Shown: piece by piece, positions 45,782 to 57,913 of the stretch
Numbering within the stretch: position 1 is the first letter of the stretch
Layout of the letters: each line of letters opens with the position of its first letter
Source: Diadema setosum
Lineage: Eukaryota; Echinodermata; Echinoidea; Diadematoida; Diadematidae
Length of the DNA: 64,000 nt
Reading direction: 5' to 3'
Assembly: GCA_033980235.1 (NCBI GenBank)
Contig: CM067067.1
Span: forward strand, 62,001-126,000
The notes under the pieces: generated by a model
The model's input: only the letters and a program-made list of their open reading frames with translations
Told to the model about the DNA's origin: nothing
Database searches by the model: none
Translations under genes and position numbers: made by a program

Positions 45782-46627
45782 GTATGATACGCTTGTGCAA
45801 TTTAACTCCATGCATATATTGTCGCAAGGGCGACAAGACCTCATATATACAAAATATCAAATGTTCGGGAAAGAGGAAAAAATGGCACCCATAGCACTAT
45901 CTGTAATGGGATAGCCTTTCCTTTGACATGCTGTGGTGTCTTCATTTTGGGGGGTGAGACAGCTAGGATATGGAGAGGACATCACTTTTAAAACTGATTA
46001 CTTGACCATTAATCCAAAAAAGTCATTTTCACCAAGATTTGAGATACAAGGTCTTGTCACCCCAGCGACGATATGTGACCCGCTACAACAAAAGGATCCT
46101 AAAGTCGCTGACGGATGAGCCGAGAAAATCAAGTTTGAAGTCAGATTACCAAAATCTGTCAAAACGTTCGGATTTCTGTTTTTACATAATTTTGTAGTCT
46201 AATGTATCTTCTATCATCTGCCGAAATTTCGAAGCTAAATGATCAAAGGAAAGGCCTGAAAATAGCATTTTTCTGGGCCATGCTTGGCTCGCCCGTCAGC
46301 GACTTTAGGATCCTTTTGTTGTAGTGGGTCACATATGCATTTATTCTAGATGTTGCCATTCCTGTTTCCTGTATCAGTTTTTCAGCCTGTACAATAACTG
46401 TAATCAATATACACTGTATTTACATTTTATTATTTTACCAATTATTCCTGAGATCTTATTCAAGTAAACTCAAAGTTGAAACCTTAATTACATTATAAGT
46501 GTGTCCACTATTAAGACAAGACTTTTTAGAGTGATTATATCCTGCGGTAAGAGATCATAATGTTTGCTGGCATCCATGAGTGATGATCAGTTTTAGTATA
46601 ATACTACTGAACCAAATATATTTGCAG
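45782..46627 (+). other. Intron a (846 bp)
   Basis: Starts GTATGA and ends TTTGCAG. It contains the TA-flanked MITE at 46074-46333; nothing else seen. Confidence 0.8.
46074..46333. mobile_element. TA-flanked MITE in intron a
   Basis: The ends TGTGACCCGCTACAACAAAA and, inverted, TGTGACCCACTACAACAAAA continue matching for about 40 bp (GGATCCTAAAGTCGCTGACGG). TA flanks at 46072-46073 and 46334-46335. Confidence 0.88.
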
Positions 46628-46792
46628 GTTGTGAGTGCTTGCCATGGCTCTACAGTCATCGTTTGGATGCTGGACAGTGGTCAGAAGGTCAAGCAATTTC
46701 TCAACTGTCACGGAAATGCAGAAATTACTTGTCTTGCATTTGACCACAATGAAACCAGGATCTTCACAGGCAGTTCTGATGGCACTGTTAAG
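46628..46792 (+). CDS. WDR49/WDR64-like WD40 protein, exon b
   Basis: Fifty-five codons in phase 0 between acceptor AG (46626-46627) and donor GTAGTA (46793). It encodes VVSACHGSTVIVWMLDSGQK and NCHGNAEITCLAFDH, then GSSDGTVK. This is one complete WD blade (ending VIVW) and most of the next; the WD dipeptide of the second is split to the following exon. No stop or frame problem. Confidence 0.88.
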
Positions 46793-48016
46793 GTAGTAAT
46801 CTTCTCAACTCTCATTTGCAAAATAGGATTGGAACTACTGGAACAAACGGCATGTAAAAAGTATTCATAATTATACTCTTATTTTCATGCTACCTTCTGT
46901 TTGCACAAAATGCCCGAAAATTTCCACTTTTACAGTATATTGTTGATGCCAGGAAAATGTGCAGTTTAAACTGTTCCAATGTCATCAGCATTTATCAAAG
47001 TACATTTAATATTATCAGGTAGGCCTACCTTTTTTACCTCAGTGTGATCAGCACCACAACCCACCCCCCCCCCCCCAAAAAAAAAAATGGAATAGCAATA
47101 AGTAGCAAGAGTAGCAATGAGGTCCATACTATTGAGTTTAGTGTAATTTTCTGTGTATCTGAAACTTGGAGCTAGTGAATTCACCTGAAGCTCTGTTTCG
47201 GGGATGGGGTGGGGTTCATACATTTTATGAATTTAAAGTGTTTATGCCTGTGTCTCCCCTTCTACCCACATTAGTCATGAAAGTGTGCATGGAAATGCTG
47301 CAAAAACTACCGGTATATAAGCAAAACAGATAGTAGTAGTATTATAATGTGTACACACATGTAGGTACTGTAGACTTTCTGTCAGAATATCAGTGGTAAA
47401 TCAGAATTGACCCTCAACTTCACATTGAACAAATAAAAAAGCAAATATATAAGAGAAGTAGGCAGAAAATCATAGATGACATATTTCATTTTCTCAGCTA
47501 TAAGAATAGATTATGCATGGACACTTCACATGAAGGCATCTGTTGATGAAAAGAGTAGTTTGGGAATTATTTTCCCCTTGTTTGTTATGCTTGCATGGTT
47601 AGTCACACACATGTATGGACTGGTCAGTATCCCAACAATTGTGCAACATTAAAATGCGATAAGTGCAAACATTCTGCAACTGGATGCATGGTACACTTCA
47701 CGCATCATGTCCATTTGTCAGTTCTATGATCATGCATGAACATGCAGTGACTGGGGTAACTTACAGCAAAGTCTTACCTCCTGTTCCTGTGTTTGCTTTA
47801 GTTTTAAATCCTTGTATTGTTCCATATACAGTAAGGAGTGGTTCAGTGCAGCTAAACTTTGATCCATTTATTTATTTTTGCTTTTATGCCTCGGCCACGA
47901 AGTGTCGCCAGGGGCATTATCCTTTTTTCTTAAACTGTCATTTGAATATCAAAAATCACTCTATGCCAAGATGAGGTTCAAGTAATCCAAAGGAATATTG
48001 TGTCTTTTGTTTACAG
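46793..48016 (+). other. Intron b (1,224 bp)
   Basis: Bounded by GTAGTA and TTACAG. It holds a fragment at about 46880-46937 resembling the right half of the CTGTAAAAGTAG MITE, and a dispersed-repeat fragment TGCCTCGGCC...GGGGCATTAT near 47887-47922. A C-run and an A-run lie at 47064-47088. No exon. Confidence 0.7.
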
Positions 48017-48132
48017 ATGTGGGATTTCAATGGTCACTGTCATCATCTCCTGAATGCTGGGATGGGCAACCCTGTGGACATTAGTCAGATAGAAGTCATG
48101 AAAAGAGCCCTTATTGTCATCGGATGGGATAG
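48017..48132 (+). CDS. WDR49/WDR64-like WD40 protein, exon c
   Basis: Thirty-eight codons plus two bases, between acceptor TTACAG and donor GTAGGA. It starts MWDFNGHCHHLLNAG, completing the WD dipeptide begun by TVK of exon b, and ends with VMKRALIVIGWD. The overhang AG joins the G of exon d to make arginine, giving GWDRYITVFRN, a typical WD-blade end. Confidence 0.88.
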
Positions 48133-48864
48133 GTAGGAAGCATTTTTCATTGACACAGGTTGCTGTTAGCTAAAAGCAAACCAACCCTTAGTCACCTCAG
48201 ACCACTTAAAACTAATAACCTCCAGCAAATTTCTTTTCTGTGCTAAGTTAGATGTTGAATATTTTAGATATTTCTGTGTGTATCTATGTAAGTATGTATG
48301 TATGTAGATATCTATTTGTATAAATGCCAACAGAAAGAAATTCCTAAATGGACAATAAAATGAAATATGAATCTGAATCTGAAAGAGGCATACATCAACA
48401 GCTTAGAATATGCTGTTAGATTGTTGTAAATTGTATGAGATATTATAAAGATGGTTGCCACTTTTTTACCATTAGTGAGAGGTACATGTAGCAGTCATTT
48501 CAAGTAAGAAAGATATTTGCAGATTTACAATCTGTTATCAGAGATAGTTGTCTGCCGATTCATTTATTGTATCTGTTCATGTCTTACTTAAATGTGTCAG
48601 AAAAAAAAATAGACTAAGGTGAATATTGTCTCTTTAACTTCTGAAATTTGAATTGAGAATTCTGTCACATTTTGAAGCCTTGATGGAGATCAATTAAGTT
48701 ATACAAGATCAAGATTAAGATCTGATAGTTTAAAGATAATATAAAGTTTTGGTACCTCAAAAGTTTCCCTGAATTTCCTTGTCTTAGTTTGTGTTTCAGG
48801 TTAAAGTACCTTTTATATAACTAACACTGTGAGACTTACTCGCCCCAAAGTGCTCTCATGTCTT

Positions 48865-48945
48865 AGTAATCATGCAATAATGGTTTCGTACCAGAGCCGC
48901 CACCGTACGGCGGCTCTGGTACGAAACCATTATTGCATGATTACT
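48865..48945. repeat. Perfect palindrome, 37-bp arms
   Basis: The arm starting AGTAATCATGCAATAATGGT (48865-48901) is followed by a 7-nt loop and its exact reverse complement (48909-48945). It overlaps the inner end of the left terminal repeat of the 10.9-kb element. Confidence 0.92.
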
Positions 48946-48946
48946 T

Positions 48947-49200
48947 TGCCAATAGTCCCTTTCTGTTCGAATTGATGACTGAATGTGACTCGGTCGAGAG
49001 GACCTTGGGAGAGCTACACTGAATTGACGGCCAGCGCATGCGCACACAAACATCTTATCCGTTCATGGATTTGAAATTTGTGCGCATGTGATGTGTGCCA
49101 ATGCGCTGGCCGTAGTATTCATTGTATGTAGCTCTCCCAAGGTCCTCTCGACCGAGTCAAATTCAGTCATCAATTCGAACAGAAAGGGACTATTGGCAGA
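48947..49200. mobile_element. Foldback MITE, ~72-bp TIRs
   Basis: TGCCAATAGTCCCTTTCTGT at the left is repeated inverted at the right end; arms continue for about 72 bp to GGGAGAGCTACA with one or two differences. A secondary inner pair, GGCCAGCGCATGCGCACACA versus TGTGCGCATG...GCGCTGGCC, lies at 49029-49114. Abuts the preceding palindrome. Confidence 0.85.
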
Positions 49201-51456
49201 ACCAAACGTTGCCCGAAGCCTGTTTTCAATACTTCAACTTAATTGGTAAGTCTTCAAATTGAAGAAATTTTTGGATTATAAGTTGATATTTACCCGCGAT
49301 ACTAAATGTGATGCGCTCCGTCGGAATGAGTCAAAAGTCGCAAAAAATGAAATCGTAGTTATGCCTACATGTGAATTCTACAGACTCTAAGCTTTACACT
49401 GATATGTAATACAACTCATTTTGACATCCCTATAGATCATAAAAACGAATATTAACTACGCTTATGATGTCAGTCCATTTTCTAAATAACGGAGAAAATC
49501 GCTCTCAAAGTTCAGGCTATGTTCAAGCTCACAACCTGTTTCTTTCACGGGACGAAACAATACAACAGTCCTGCTTAGCGACGGCGTTTACGCTCCATCG
49601 CACGCACTACCGTATAAGGCGATAGCTTGGGTGTGTCAGATAATTAACCAATCGCAGGACAGGTCTATCATTAACGATTCTGACCAATACGGCAGCCCGA
49701 ATGTAAACTTCGGTGCGTTTGTGTCCGTGCCGCTGCCACCGCATGAATGAGTCAGTACGCAAGTTCTTAACTCACAAACAATAGGAAACAGTAGAAAGAA
49801 AAAAAGGCACACAATGCGTATTATGAGAAGCGTCTTTTAGTGAGGGCGTAGATCGCTTCCATTCTCCTCCCATGTTGTTGTCAATGGAAACTAAAGAGGA
49901 TGCATTTAGCAAGTACCAATACCTAAATAGAACCTGAGAACCTTTTGTAGGCGGGGGTTCAAAAGACAGCATCGGTAGAAAAAGTCAATGAAGTTAATTA
50001 ACGATAGTCGTCTTTTGAGATCGTGTTTTTTGTGTGTACTAAAACCCTCAAATTACGCACATGGTCGTAATGTTGCAGAGCATCAAAGACTGCTTTCGCG
50101 TCTGTTCTGCTGCAGCTGTATACAGCCGTAACATTCTGAATTCCCGCCATATTAGGCACATTTCCTTTATAGGCGTTGCGTGCACAGTAATTATTGCTCA
50201 TCACGCTTGCCAATGCTGCACATACTATACGTATCAGAAGCAAAGGTTGATATAGGCTTGACAGCTTCACGTTGGGTTTATATGATTGCATCATAGATAT
50301 ACTTCTTATTCTCAGTCACTTATGTAACACCATAGCATATAAAGAACCATTAACTTGTAGCTTAAGCTTAATGTTTTGGGTTTTTTTTTTTTTACATCAC
50401 ATTTGCAGTTACAATTTTTCTGCATTGGAGAAATGGAGTATAGACTGACAAATAATCGGAATTAATACTTAGGCCTTCCTCACTTCGTTTTGTATTCACA
50501 AACCTTATTAGAATAAATGATTGCTTGATTACTTTCGGGTAAAGGAACCATCGGAAAAGGAACCGCATTTAATTTTCTTGTTAACGAACGTAAGCTAATA
50601 GCGAACCATATTTCATTGTGTGATTAACGAACCTTCAGAATAAATTATATTAACCCCCCCCCCCCCAAGAAAAAAAAAGCATTTCAATGTCATGCGTTGT
50701 CAATAGTGATAAAAGGCCCGTTTTTATTTCGTAGTGTGTCTCAGTACTCCTGTGCTTATTTTCAAGGATGTGCCTCTCTTTATGATTGCGATTGATGTTC
50801 ACCTATTTCTTTCCCGCAAGCTTGAAATGGAAGAAGCTAAAATTCAGCCAAGGAGACAAGTTTTCTTCCATGAGATACAATCATTAAGACATACATTTAT
50901 TCCCGAAAGTTGTATATGTGCTAAAGAATTGTGTCCATTACATGTATCAGGCACTATACATAACGGTTGAAATCTGCTGAAAGTCGAACTTCGGGTTCTT
51001 TTTTTTTTATTTCATTTCCATTTCAAGCGGGGATAGACTAGAAATTAGTTTGTCTATACTGGCAGGAGACATTAGTTTTCCAGTACATACACCGCATTTA
51101 AACAGTTGCCATATTTTCGTGGTCAGAATCAGATAATGGACACGTGATATATTATAACAATGAAAATACAAAACAACCAACCCGCCATATGTACAAACAT
51201 TAAGAACTTCAATGGATTATACTTACCTGTAATATCCTGCATAAAAAACAAGCACGCCAATTAAATAATTTAATAGAATTAATAGAACACACAGCGATAT
51301 CATGCATGGCAGATCAAATCAAGTTCAATTGGTGAGAAAGCTAAATGAAGTTAAAAAGTTGACTTCTTTTCGTTTCTCTTTCAATTTATGACAACAGAAT
51401 TACATTGTATATCTATTGAAGCGGATTGTCTCTGTTGCGAACGATCGTTATATATA
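49201..51456. other. Gene-free part of the 10.9-kb element
   Basis: Minus-strand frames of 66 and 98 codons (49772-49972, 49998-50294) show no motif I recognise. The first frame is opposed by stops in flanking sequence and has no splice support. C-runs and T-runs lie near 50655 and 50385. Nothing else supported. Confidence 0.4.
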
Positions 51457-51969
51457 GCATTGCAGGGCTGCACACTAACCCATTTTTTCTGCCGGTCCGA
51501 CATGTCTCTGTCGGACCGGTAGATGCCCCGTTTTACCATTTTTTACCGGTCCGAACAGAAAACTTACCGGTCAACAACGGCAACCTAAAAAAAAAACATT
51601 AAATTACTTGCAAACTTATTTTCTTGTTTTTATGGATGTACCCCCCCCCCCCATGTACATTTTTTTAAACTTGAATTATTTATTGCACAAGAAATTACAA
51701 AAAATGAGAAAAGAATAGAATGTTTGTTCTTGAATTACAGTGTAAAATGATAATGAACAAAAATCAGATTGTATCAGGCGTTTGTGACTTTTTCTAAACA
51801 TCGGCGCACGAACTTGCTGCATAACCTGCTCTTGGTGCTCAGTGGATTGCGATGATTTAATGAATTATTTTAGCTGTGATATTTTCTGATGCACGCGATA
51901 CAAGGGGTTCTTTATTTTTCTCTCGACACTCTCTTTGCCTTTGTGCATGCGTTCTGAAAGGTACACGAC

Positions 51970-54800
51970 ATGCAGGGCCGAATTCATGATACTTCTTGCG
52001 CCTATTTCTACCCCAAATATGAGCGGGATTGTGACGATTTCATGAATTACTTCGGCTGTAATTTTTCATGATTCGCACGCCAAAAGGGGTTGAAAATGTG
52101 TCCTTTCTATTTTTTCCCCGATATAAACTCTTCGAATTTCTTAAGTGCGTTCTTAAACGATGTACCACACGGCCGAATTCATGATACTTTTTTGCGCCTG
52201 TTTTTACCTCAAAATAAAAATATCAGCGGGATTGTGACGATTTCATGAATTACTTCGGCTGTCATCTTTTATGATTCATGCGCCAAAAGGGGTTGTCCTT
52301 TATTTTTTCCCGATAAACTCTTCGAATTTCGTAAGTGCGTTCTTTAAAGATGTTCCACACCGCCGAATTCATGATACTTTTTGCGCCTATTTCTACCTCA
52401 AATATCAGCGGGATTGTGACGATTTCATGCATTACTTCGGCTGTAATCTTATATGATTCACGCGCCAAAAGGGGTTGAAAATAGGTGTCCTTTTATTTTT
52501 TCCCGATAAACTCTTCGAATTTCGTAAGTGCGTTCTTTAAAGATGTTCCACACCGCCGAATTCATGATACTTTTTGCGCCTATTTCTACCTCAAAATAAC
52601 AGCGGAATTGTGGCGATTTCATGAATTACTTCGGGTGTAATCTTTTGTGATGCACGCACCAGCAAAAATGGTTGAAAATGCGTTCTTTATTTTTCTCCCC
52701 CCATAATCTCTTCGCATTCCGTACATAAAGGGAAAACGACACGGCCGAATTCACGATCCTTTTTGCGCCTATTTCTACCTCAAATATCAGCGGGATTGCG
52801 ATGATTTCATGAATTACTTCGGCTGTATTCTTTCATGATGAACGCGCCAAAAGGGGTTGAAAATGTGTCCTTTGTTTTTTTTCCCGATAAACTCTTCGAA
52901 TTTCTTAAGTGCATTCTTAAAAGACGTACCACACGGCCGAATTCATGATACTTTTTGCGCCTATTTCTACCTCAAATATCAGCGGGATTGTGACGATTTC
53001 ATAAATTACTTCGGCTGTAATCTTTTATGATTCACGCGCCAAAAGGGGCTGAAAATGTGTCCTTTTATTTTTCCCGATAAACTCTTCGAATTTCGTAAGT
53101 GCGTTCTAAAAGGATGTTCCACACCGCCGAATTCATGATACTTTTTTTGTGCCTATTTCTACCTCAAATATCAGCGGAATTGTGGCGATTTCATGAATTA
53201 CTTCGGCTGTAATCTTTTGTGATGCACGCACCAACTAGAATGGTTGAAAATGCGTTCTTTATTTTTCTCCCCATAATCTCTTCGCATTCCGTACATAAAG
53301 GGAAAACAACACGGCCGAATTCACGATCCTTTTTGCGCCTATTTCTACCTCAAATATCAGCGGGATTGTGACGATTTCATGAATTATTTCGGCTGTAATC
53401 TTTTATGATGAAAGCGCCAAAATGGGTTGAAAATGTGTCCTCCTATTTTTTTCTCTTCGCATTTCGTAAATGCGTTCTTAAAAGATATACGACACCACCA
53501 AAAATCATGATTCTTTTTGCGCCTATTGTTTCCTCAAACTTCAACGGGATTGCGATGATTTTATGAATTATTATTCGGCTGTAATCTTTATGATGCACGC
53601 GCCAAAACGAGTTGAAAATGGCATTGTGTCCTGTATTTTTCTCCCAATAATCTCTTCGCATATCGTATACATGCGTTCTTAAAAGGTAGCCCTATACGAC
53701 ACGGCCGAATTCACAGTCCTTTTAGCGCCTATTTCTACATCAAGTATCAGCGGGGTTGCGATATTTCATTAATTATTTCGGCTGTAATCTTTTGTGATAC
53801 ACCACGAGAAGGGTTGAAAATGCGTTCTTTATTTTTCTCCCGATAATCTCTTCGCATTTGTCCATGCGTTTTCAAAATTAAACACTGCAAGCAGGGCCGA
53901 ATTCGAGATTCTTTTGCGCCTATTATTGTTTACTCAAATTTCAACGGGATAGCGATAATATCATGAATTACTCTTCGGCTGTGATCTGTATGATGCAAGC
54001 GCCAAAAGGGGCTGAACATGTGTCCATTATTTTTCTCCCGCTTATCTCCTCCCATTTCGTACATGCGTTCTTAAAAGGTATACGACACGGCCGAATTCAC
54101 GATCCTTTTTGCGTCTATTTCTACCTCAAATATCAGGGTCCCGTTGCATAAAACTTTTTTAGCAACCTTAGAAAATTCTGGTTGGGATTTGCCCAACCTG
54201 AATTTTTTAAGGTTGCTAATCTAAGAATGTAAAATCCGTTGCATAAAAACTCTGGTTGGGAGCTTCCAACCGGAATTTTGTGATTTCAACCAGAAAAAAA
54301 TCCGGTTGGAGTTTTATGCAACGGGCCCCAGCGGAATTGTGGCGATTTCATGAATTACTTCGGATGTAATCTTTTATATAATGCACGCACCAGAAGGGTA
54401 AAAATGTGTTTTTTATTTTTCTCCCGATAATCTCGTTGCATTTGTGCATGCGTTTTTGATAACCAAGACGGCATGCAGGACTGAATTCAAGATCTTTTTT
54501 TGCGCCTATTTATTTCCTCAAATTTCAACGGGAATGCGTTGATTTCATGAATTGTTATTCGGCTTTAATCTTTTATGATGCACGCACCAAATTAATGTGT
54601 CCTTATTTTTGTTTTCTCCTCTATAATCTCTTCGAATTTCGTACATGAACTTTTGAAAGGTGTACGACGCGGCCGAATTCATGATCCTTTTTGGGACGAT
54701 TTCAACCTCAAATTATGAAAGCGGGACTGCGATGATTTCATGATTTTTTTTTCTCCCTTGTATTATCTCTTCACATTTTGTATAAGGGCCGATTTCGTGA
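51970..54800. repeat. ~190-bp satellite, about 14 copies
   Basis: GAATTCATGATAC or GAATTCACGATCC recurs near 51980, 52174, 52364, 52558, 52747, 52938, 53128, 53315, 53706, 53898, 54092, 54485 and 54676, with one decayed unit near 53495. 'CTTTTTGCGCCTATTTCTAC' follows each. Units at 52558 and 53128 share GGAATTGTGGCGATTTC and CACGCACCA, giving a three-unit, ~570-bp higher-order duplication. Copies degrade toward the right. Confidence 0.92.
54137..54328. mobile_element. 192-bp foldback MITE inside the satellite
   Basis: GGTCCCGTTGCATAAAAC and, inverted, GGGCCCGTTGCATAAAAC form the ends, with CAG on both sides (54134-54136, 54329-54331). Removing it gives ATCAGCGG, as in the neighbouring monomers. 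Inner arms CTGGTTGGGA/CCAACC pair repeatedly. Confidence 0.88.
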
Positions 54801-55507
54801 TCCTTTTCGCGCCTATCTTCATTATGAGACCATTCTGAACGAATGAAAATATTCATTTACTGTATCGCTGAATATAGAATATGTTTTTACTTTTTCTAAA
54901 AATCGGCACAAGTAAATTAGTTCTAACATGTCAACTGCCACGCAGCTGCGAAGCCGGGATCGGAAAAAAAAAAAAAAAAAAATCATGAGTAAAATGACCC
55001 AGAAATGCGCGCGCTTCTATCAATGCTTCTTGTCTGGCATGACCGCCGATCGCAAGCAAACGAACAAACAAACGGGGATCGGGGAATTACAATCCATGCA
55101 TTTCAACAGTTACATTGTACCGTACATCCTTTGCATGTATTGCATGGTATTGCAGTGCGTGAGCGTCGAGCAGCGCCAATGCGCAAGCGAGCGCGAATAA
55201 CTGGTCGACCGCTATATAGTGCTCAAAACTAATATATGTTTACTTTACAAATTGTAACGGTAGACATAAACGAAAACTTGCGTAAAACTTGTTGAACAGT
55301 GCAATATCTTGCATTCTGTTTCTCCCTGATCGGGGCTGATCTTTTTCTTTCTACTGACCCCGCCAATGCTTTTTTTTTTGTTTTTGTTTTTTTTACTGGT
55401 CATGTCGGACCGGTAACTTGTGGATTTCCTGAAAAGTTACCGGTCCGACAGTGACTTTTGCCGGTCTTTGACCGTCAGACCGGCGCCAGTGTGCAGCCCT
55501 GGCATTG

Positions 55508-57138
55508 TTAGTCTTCTGCGCAAATCCGAATCCCTAAATACTTTAATTTTTGCTTGATAATGTAATAACCCTTATAACTTTATAAAGGACTCGCAAATTC
55601 AAAGTTTCAAACCGTATACTAAAACATTACCTTGTAAACGGTGTATTTCAAAAAACATTTTGAATGCGTTGTGTGTTAGCATGTTAATAGCATCAATCTG
55701 CCTTTTATTTTCCGTACGTAAAGCGCACAGAAACGTAACCAAACGTTACCAAATACAGTGGAATGCATTGTACGGCGTGGTACTATCATTAGAATTATAT
55801 CCCATTTCTTTTTACTTTTATTTGCTTGAAGCAGTAGTCAAACCATGTGTCATTTTCATAGCGACATCACTTAGGAATAAGAATGTATGAAGATAATCGT
55901 TACTCATTTATTTTGCGCTATTATTATAGCATTTACATTTTCCAACTTTTATTGACAGTATTATGTTATTGTATGGTTACGATTACGAATGTTGGTTATG
56001 AATTCAAAAGACTGGTTCATTGATCGAACTATAAAGGTAACTGTTTTGAAAGTAGTTCGGTACAAGTTCAAAACGCAATCGAAGTCATCGTCATAGGGGG
56101 AACTGATAGCTCTAGAAAACTTGTTTAGGCCAGTAAAGATTGCCGTATGCAATCTTTGTAGAAAGTTTTGACTTAGGCCATCTTTTGAGTAGTTTGAGAA
56201 ATTATATAAAGAATTATTTGTTTTGATTATGTCAAAATCTAGTTTGAACTATGAGAATAAAAAGGTGCGGTTACCTCAACAATTTCGTAGTTCGATTAGA
56301 CATGACGGGTAAAGTGAATTCATGACTTGACTAATCCTTACTAAATTGATGATCACTTCTGTAAACCATCAGTTAAGTCTTGTAGATGATACCTCTGTAA
56401 TCGTAGTCAAAATTCTTTTGAGCGATGAGACGAAAACCAACAAACAAAATGCCATGTATCATCGCTCGAGATTCCAACATTTGGCGTCACCCCACCAACA
56501 ATAAGTGATGAATCAAATGGAACATTATATTGTGGGATAGCAGACTGTGTTACGATTTTTAAATGTTGCGAGCAATTGTTTAAAAAAAAAGAAAGAGAAA
56601 ATGAGGCAAAGTTCAAGAAATTAGAAAAAGCACGTAAATGCAGGCGATCATGTTTATTAGTCAAAGTAAGAGATTACAATCGGCCATGCGGATATGTATG
56701 GTTGCCTTATTTACATGTCTGATTTCTGTAAACTATGTTATTTAAATCTAAGTTCCCTTCCCTCCTTGATAAAAGTTGTGTTCGCTAAGGCATTTATTAG
56801 GAAACGCTGTAAAAATGACAACAAATGCCTACTATACATCAAGAGATGACCTATACATTATGAAACACAAAAATTCTGTACGTACTGATATAATGTAACT
56901 GCTTGTTGATTTGTTTGTTTGTTTGTTTGTTTTGAATTACCATGGTCTTTGTCGGGGGAAAGATGAAGAAAAATAGTAGAGTGTATCACTCTCAAATCCG
57001 GATGGTTGCGATAAGTGTGTATTCCCGCCCTTTCTATACAGGTAAACGATTTAAGCTTGGAATGCTATTATAAAAGCCTGGTGTCACGCAGAAGAACTGA
57101 TTCCGCGATCACTTTTAACCTTTCATAAAATTCACGTG
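55508..57138. other. Gene-free part of the 10.9-kb element
   Basis: AT-rich with short frames only (76 and 85 codons) lacking recognisable motifs. A GTTT microsatellite lies at 56908-56930. Confidence 0.4.
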
Positions 57139-57142
57139 TTAA

Positions 57143-57909
57143 CCCTAAAAAGACTGGGCTATTGTGGTAGCTCGAAAGACTGGGGGTGGGCCTAAAGGGC
57201 CCCCCCTTAAGATCTCGGCCGTGGATTGCGCGATCGCCGCGGAAATTTGCACAATGGTAGTGTGCGATGTAATCTACAAGATCGTATATTTAAATTTTCC
57301 AAAATAGTCTTATTTTATTTTATTTGATTAATTATGCTAATTTATGCGAGAAATCAGACTTTTTTATCTAAATCAGTAAATAAAGCTCCAAAAGTGCTCA
57401 TTTTTGGTCTAGATATTCTTTGTAGCATTCTTAGCAAATGTACTTGAAAAAAAATTCGGTATCAAAATTAATTTCTTATTTATTTTATTGTTTTATGAAT
57501 TTCTTATGTATTTCTTTGTTTTTTCGACCTTTTGTTTTTGTTGTTTTTTTCAGCAAAATTTGTGGCAGACCCTTTTTGAAGCATAATCCTACTAAAACAA
57601 ATTGATTTTAGCCATTGACAGTAAAAATAAGCATATTTATATGAACCATGTGATAAAACTCAATTTGTATTGACTTTGTACACAAAATCGCATTTTTGAG
57701 CCATTTTCGGTCTCACGTTCATGTACAAAAAGTTATGTAACTTCAGAACCGTACCCCCGGGCGTCACAAATTTGGTGTCAAAATGTGCGGGAAACTCGAA
57801 AGAAAAAAGTCACAGAGCATCGCGGCGAGAGCATTGCGTGTTGCTGAGTAATCGCGCTAAATGTCGAGGGGGGGGCCTTTTAGGCCCCCCCCCCCCAGTC
57901 TTTTTAGGG
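57143..57909. mobile_element. TTAA-flanked element related to the one at 983
   Basis: CCCTAAAAAGACTGGG at the left and CCCAGTCTTTTTAGGG at the right are inverted; TTAA at 57139-57142 and 57910-57913. It shares G/C runs next to the ends and a GATCGCGCGATC-like block with 983-1311. No transposase. Confidence 0.82.
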
Positions 57910-57913
57910 TTAA

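Larger units (their letters stand above)
51463..55501. mobile_element. 4.0-kb hAT-like non-autonomous element with internal satellite
   Basis: The ends CAGGGCTGCACACT and AGTGTGCAGCCCTG are inverted copies, flanked by GCATTG (51457-51462, 55502-55507), a 6-bp duplication. Subterminal GGTCCGAC/GTCGGACC words cluster at both ends (51495-51560 and 55405-55470). The interior is the ~190-bp satellite at 51970-54800. No transposase. CAGGG ends suggest hAT, although 8-bp duplications are more usual for that superfamily. Confidence 0.82.
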
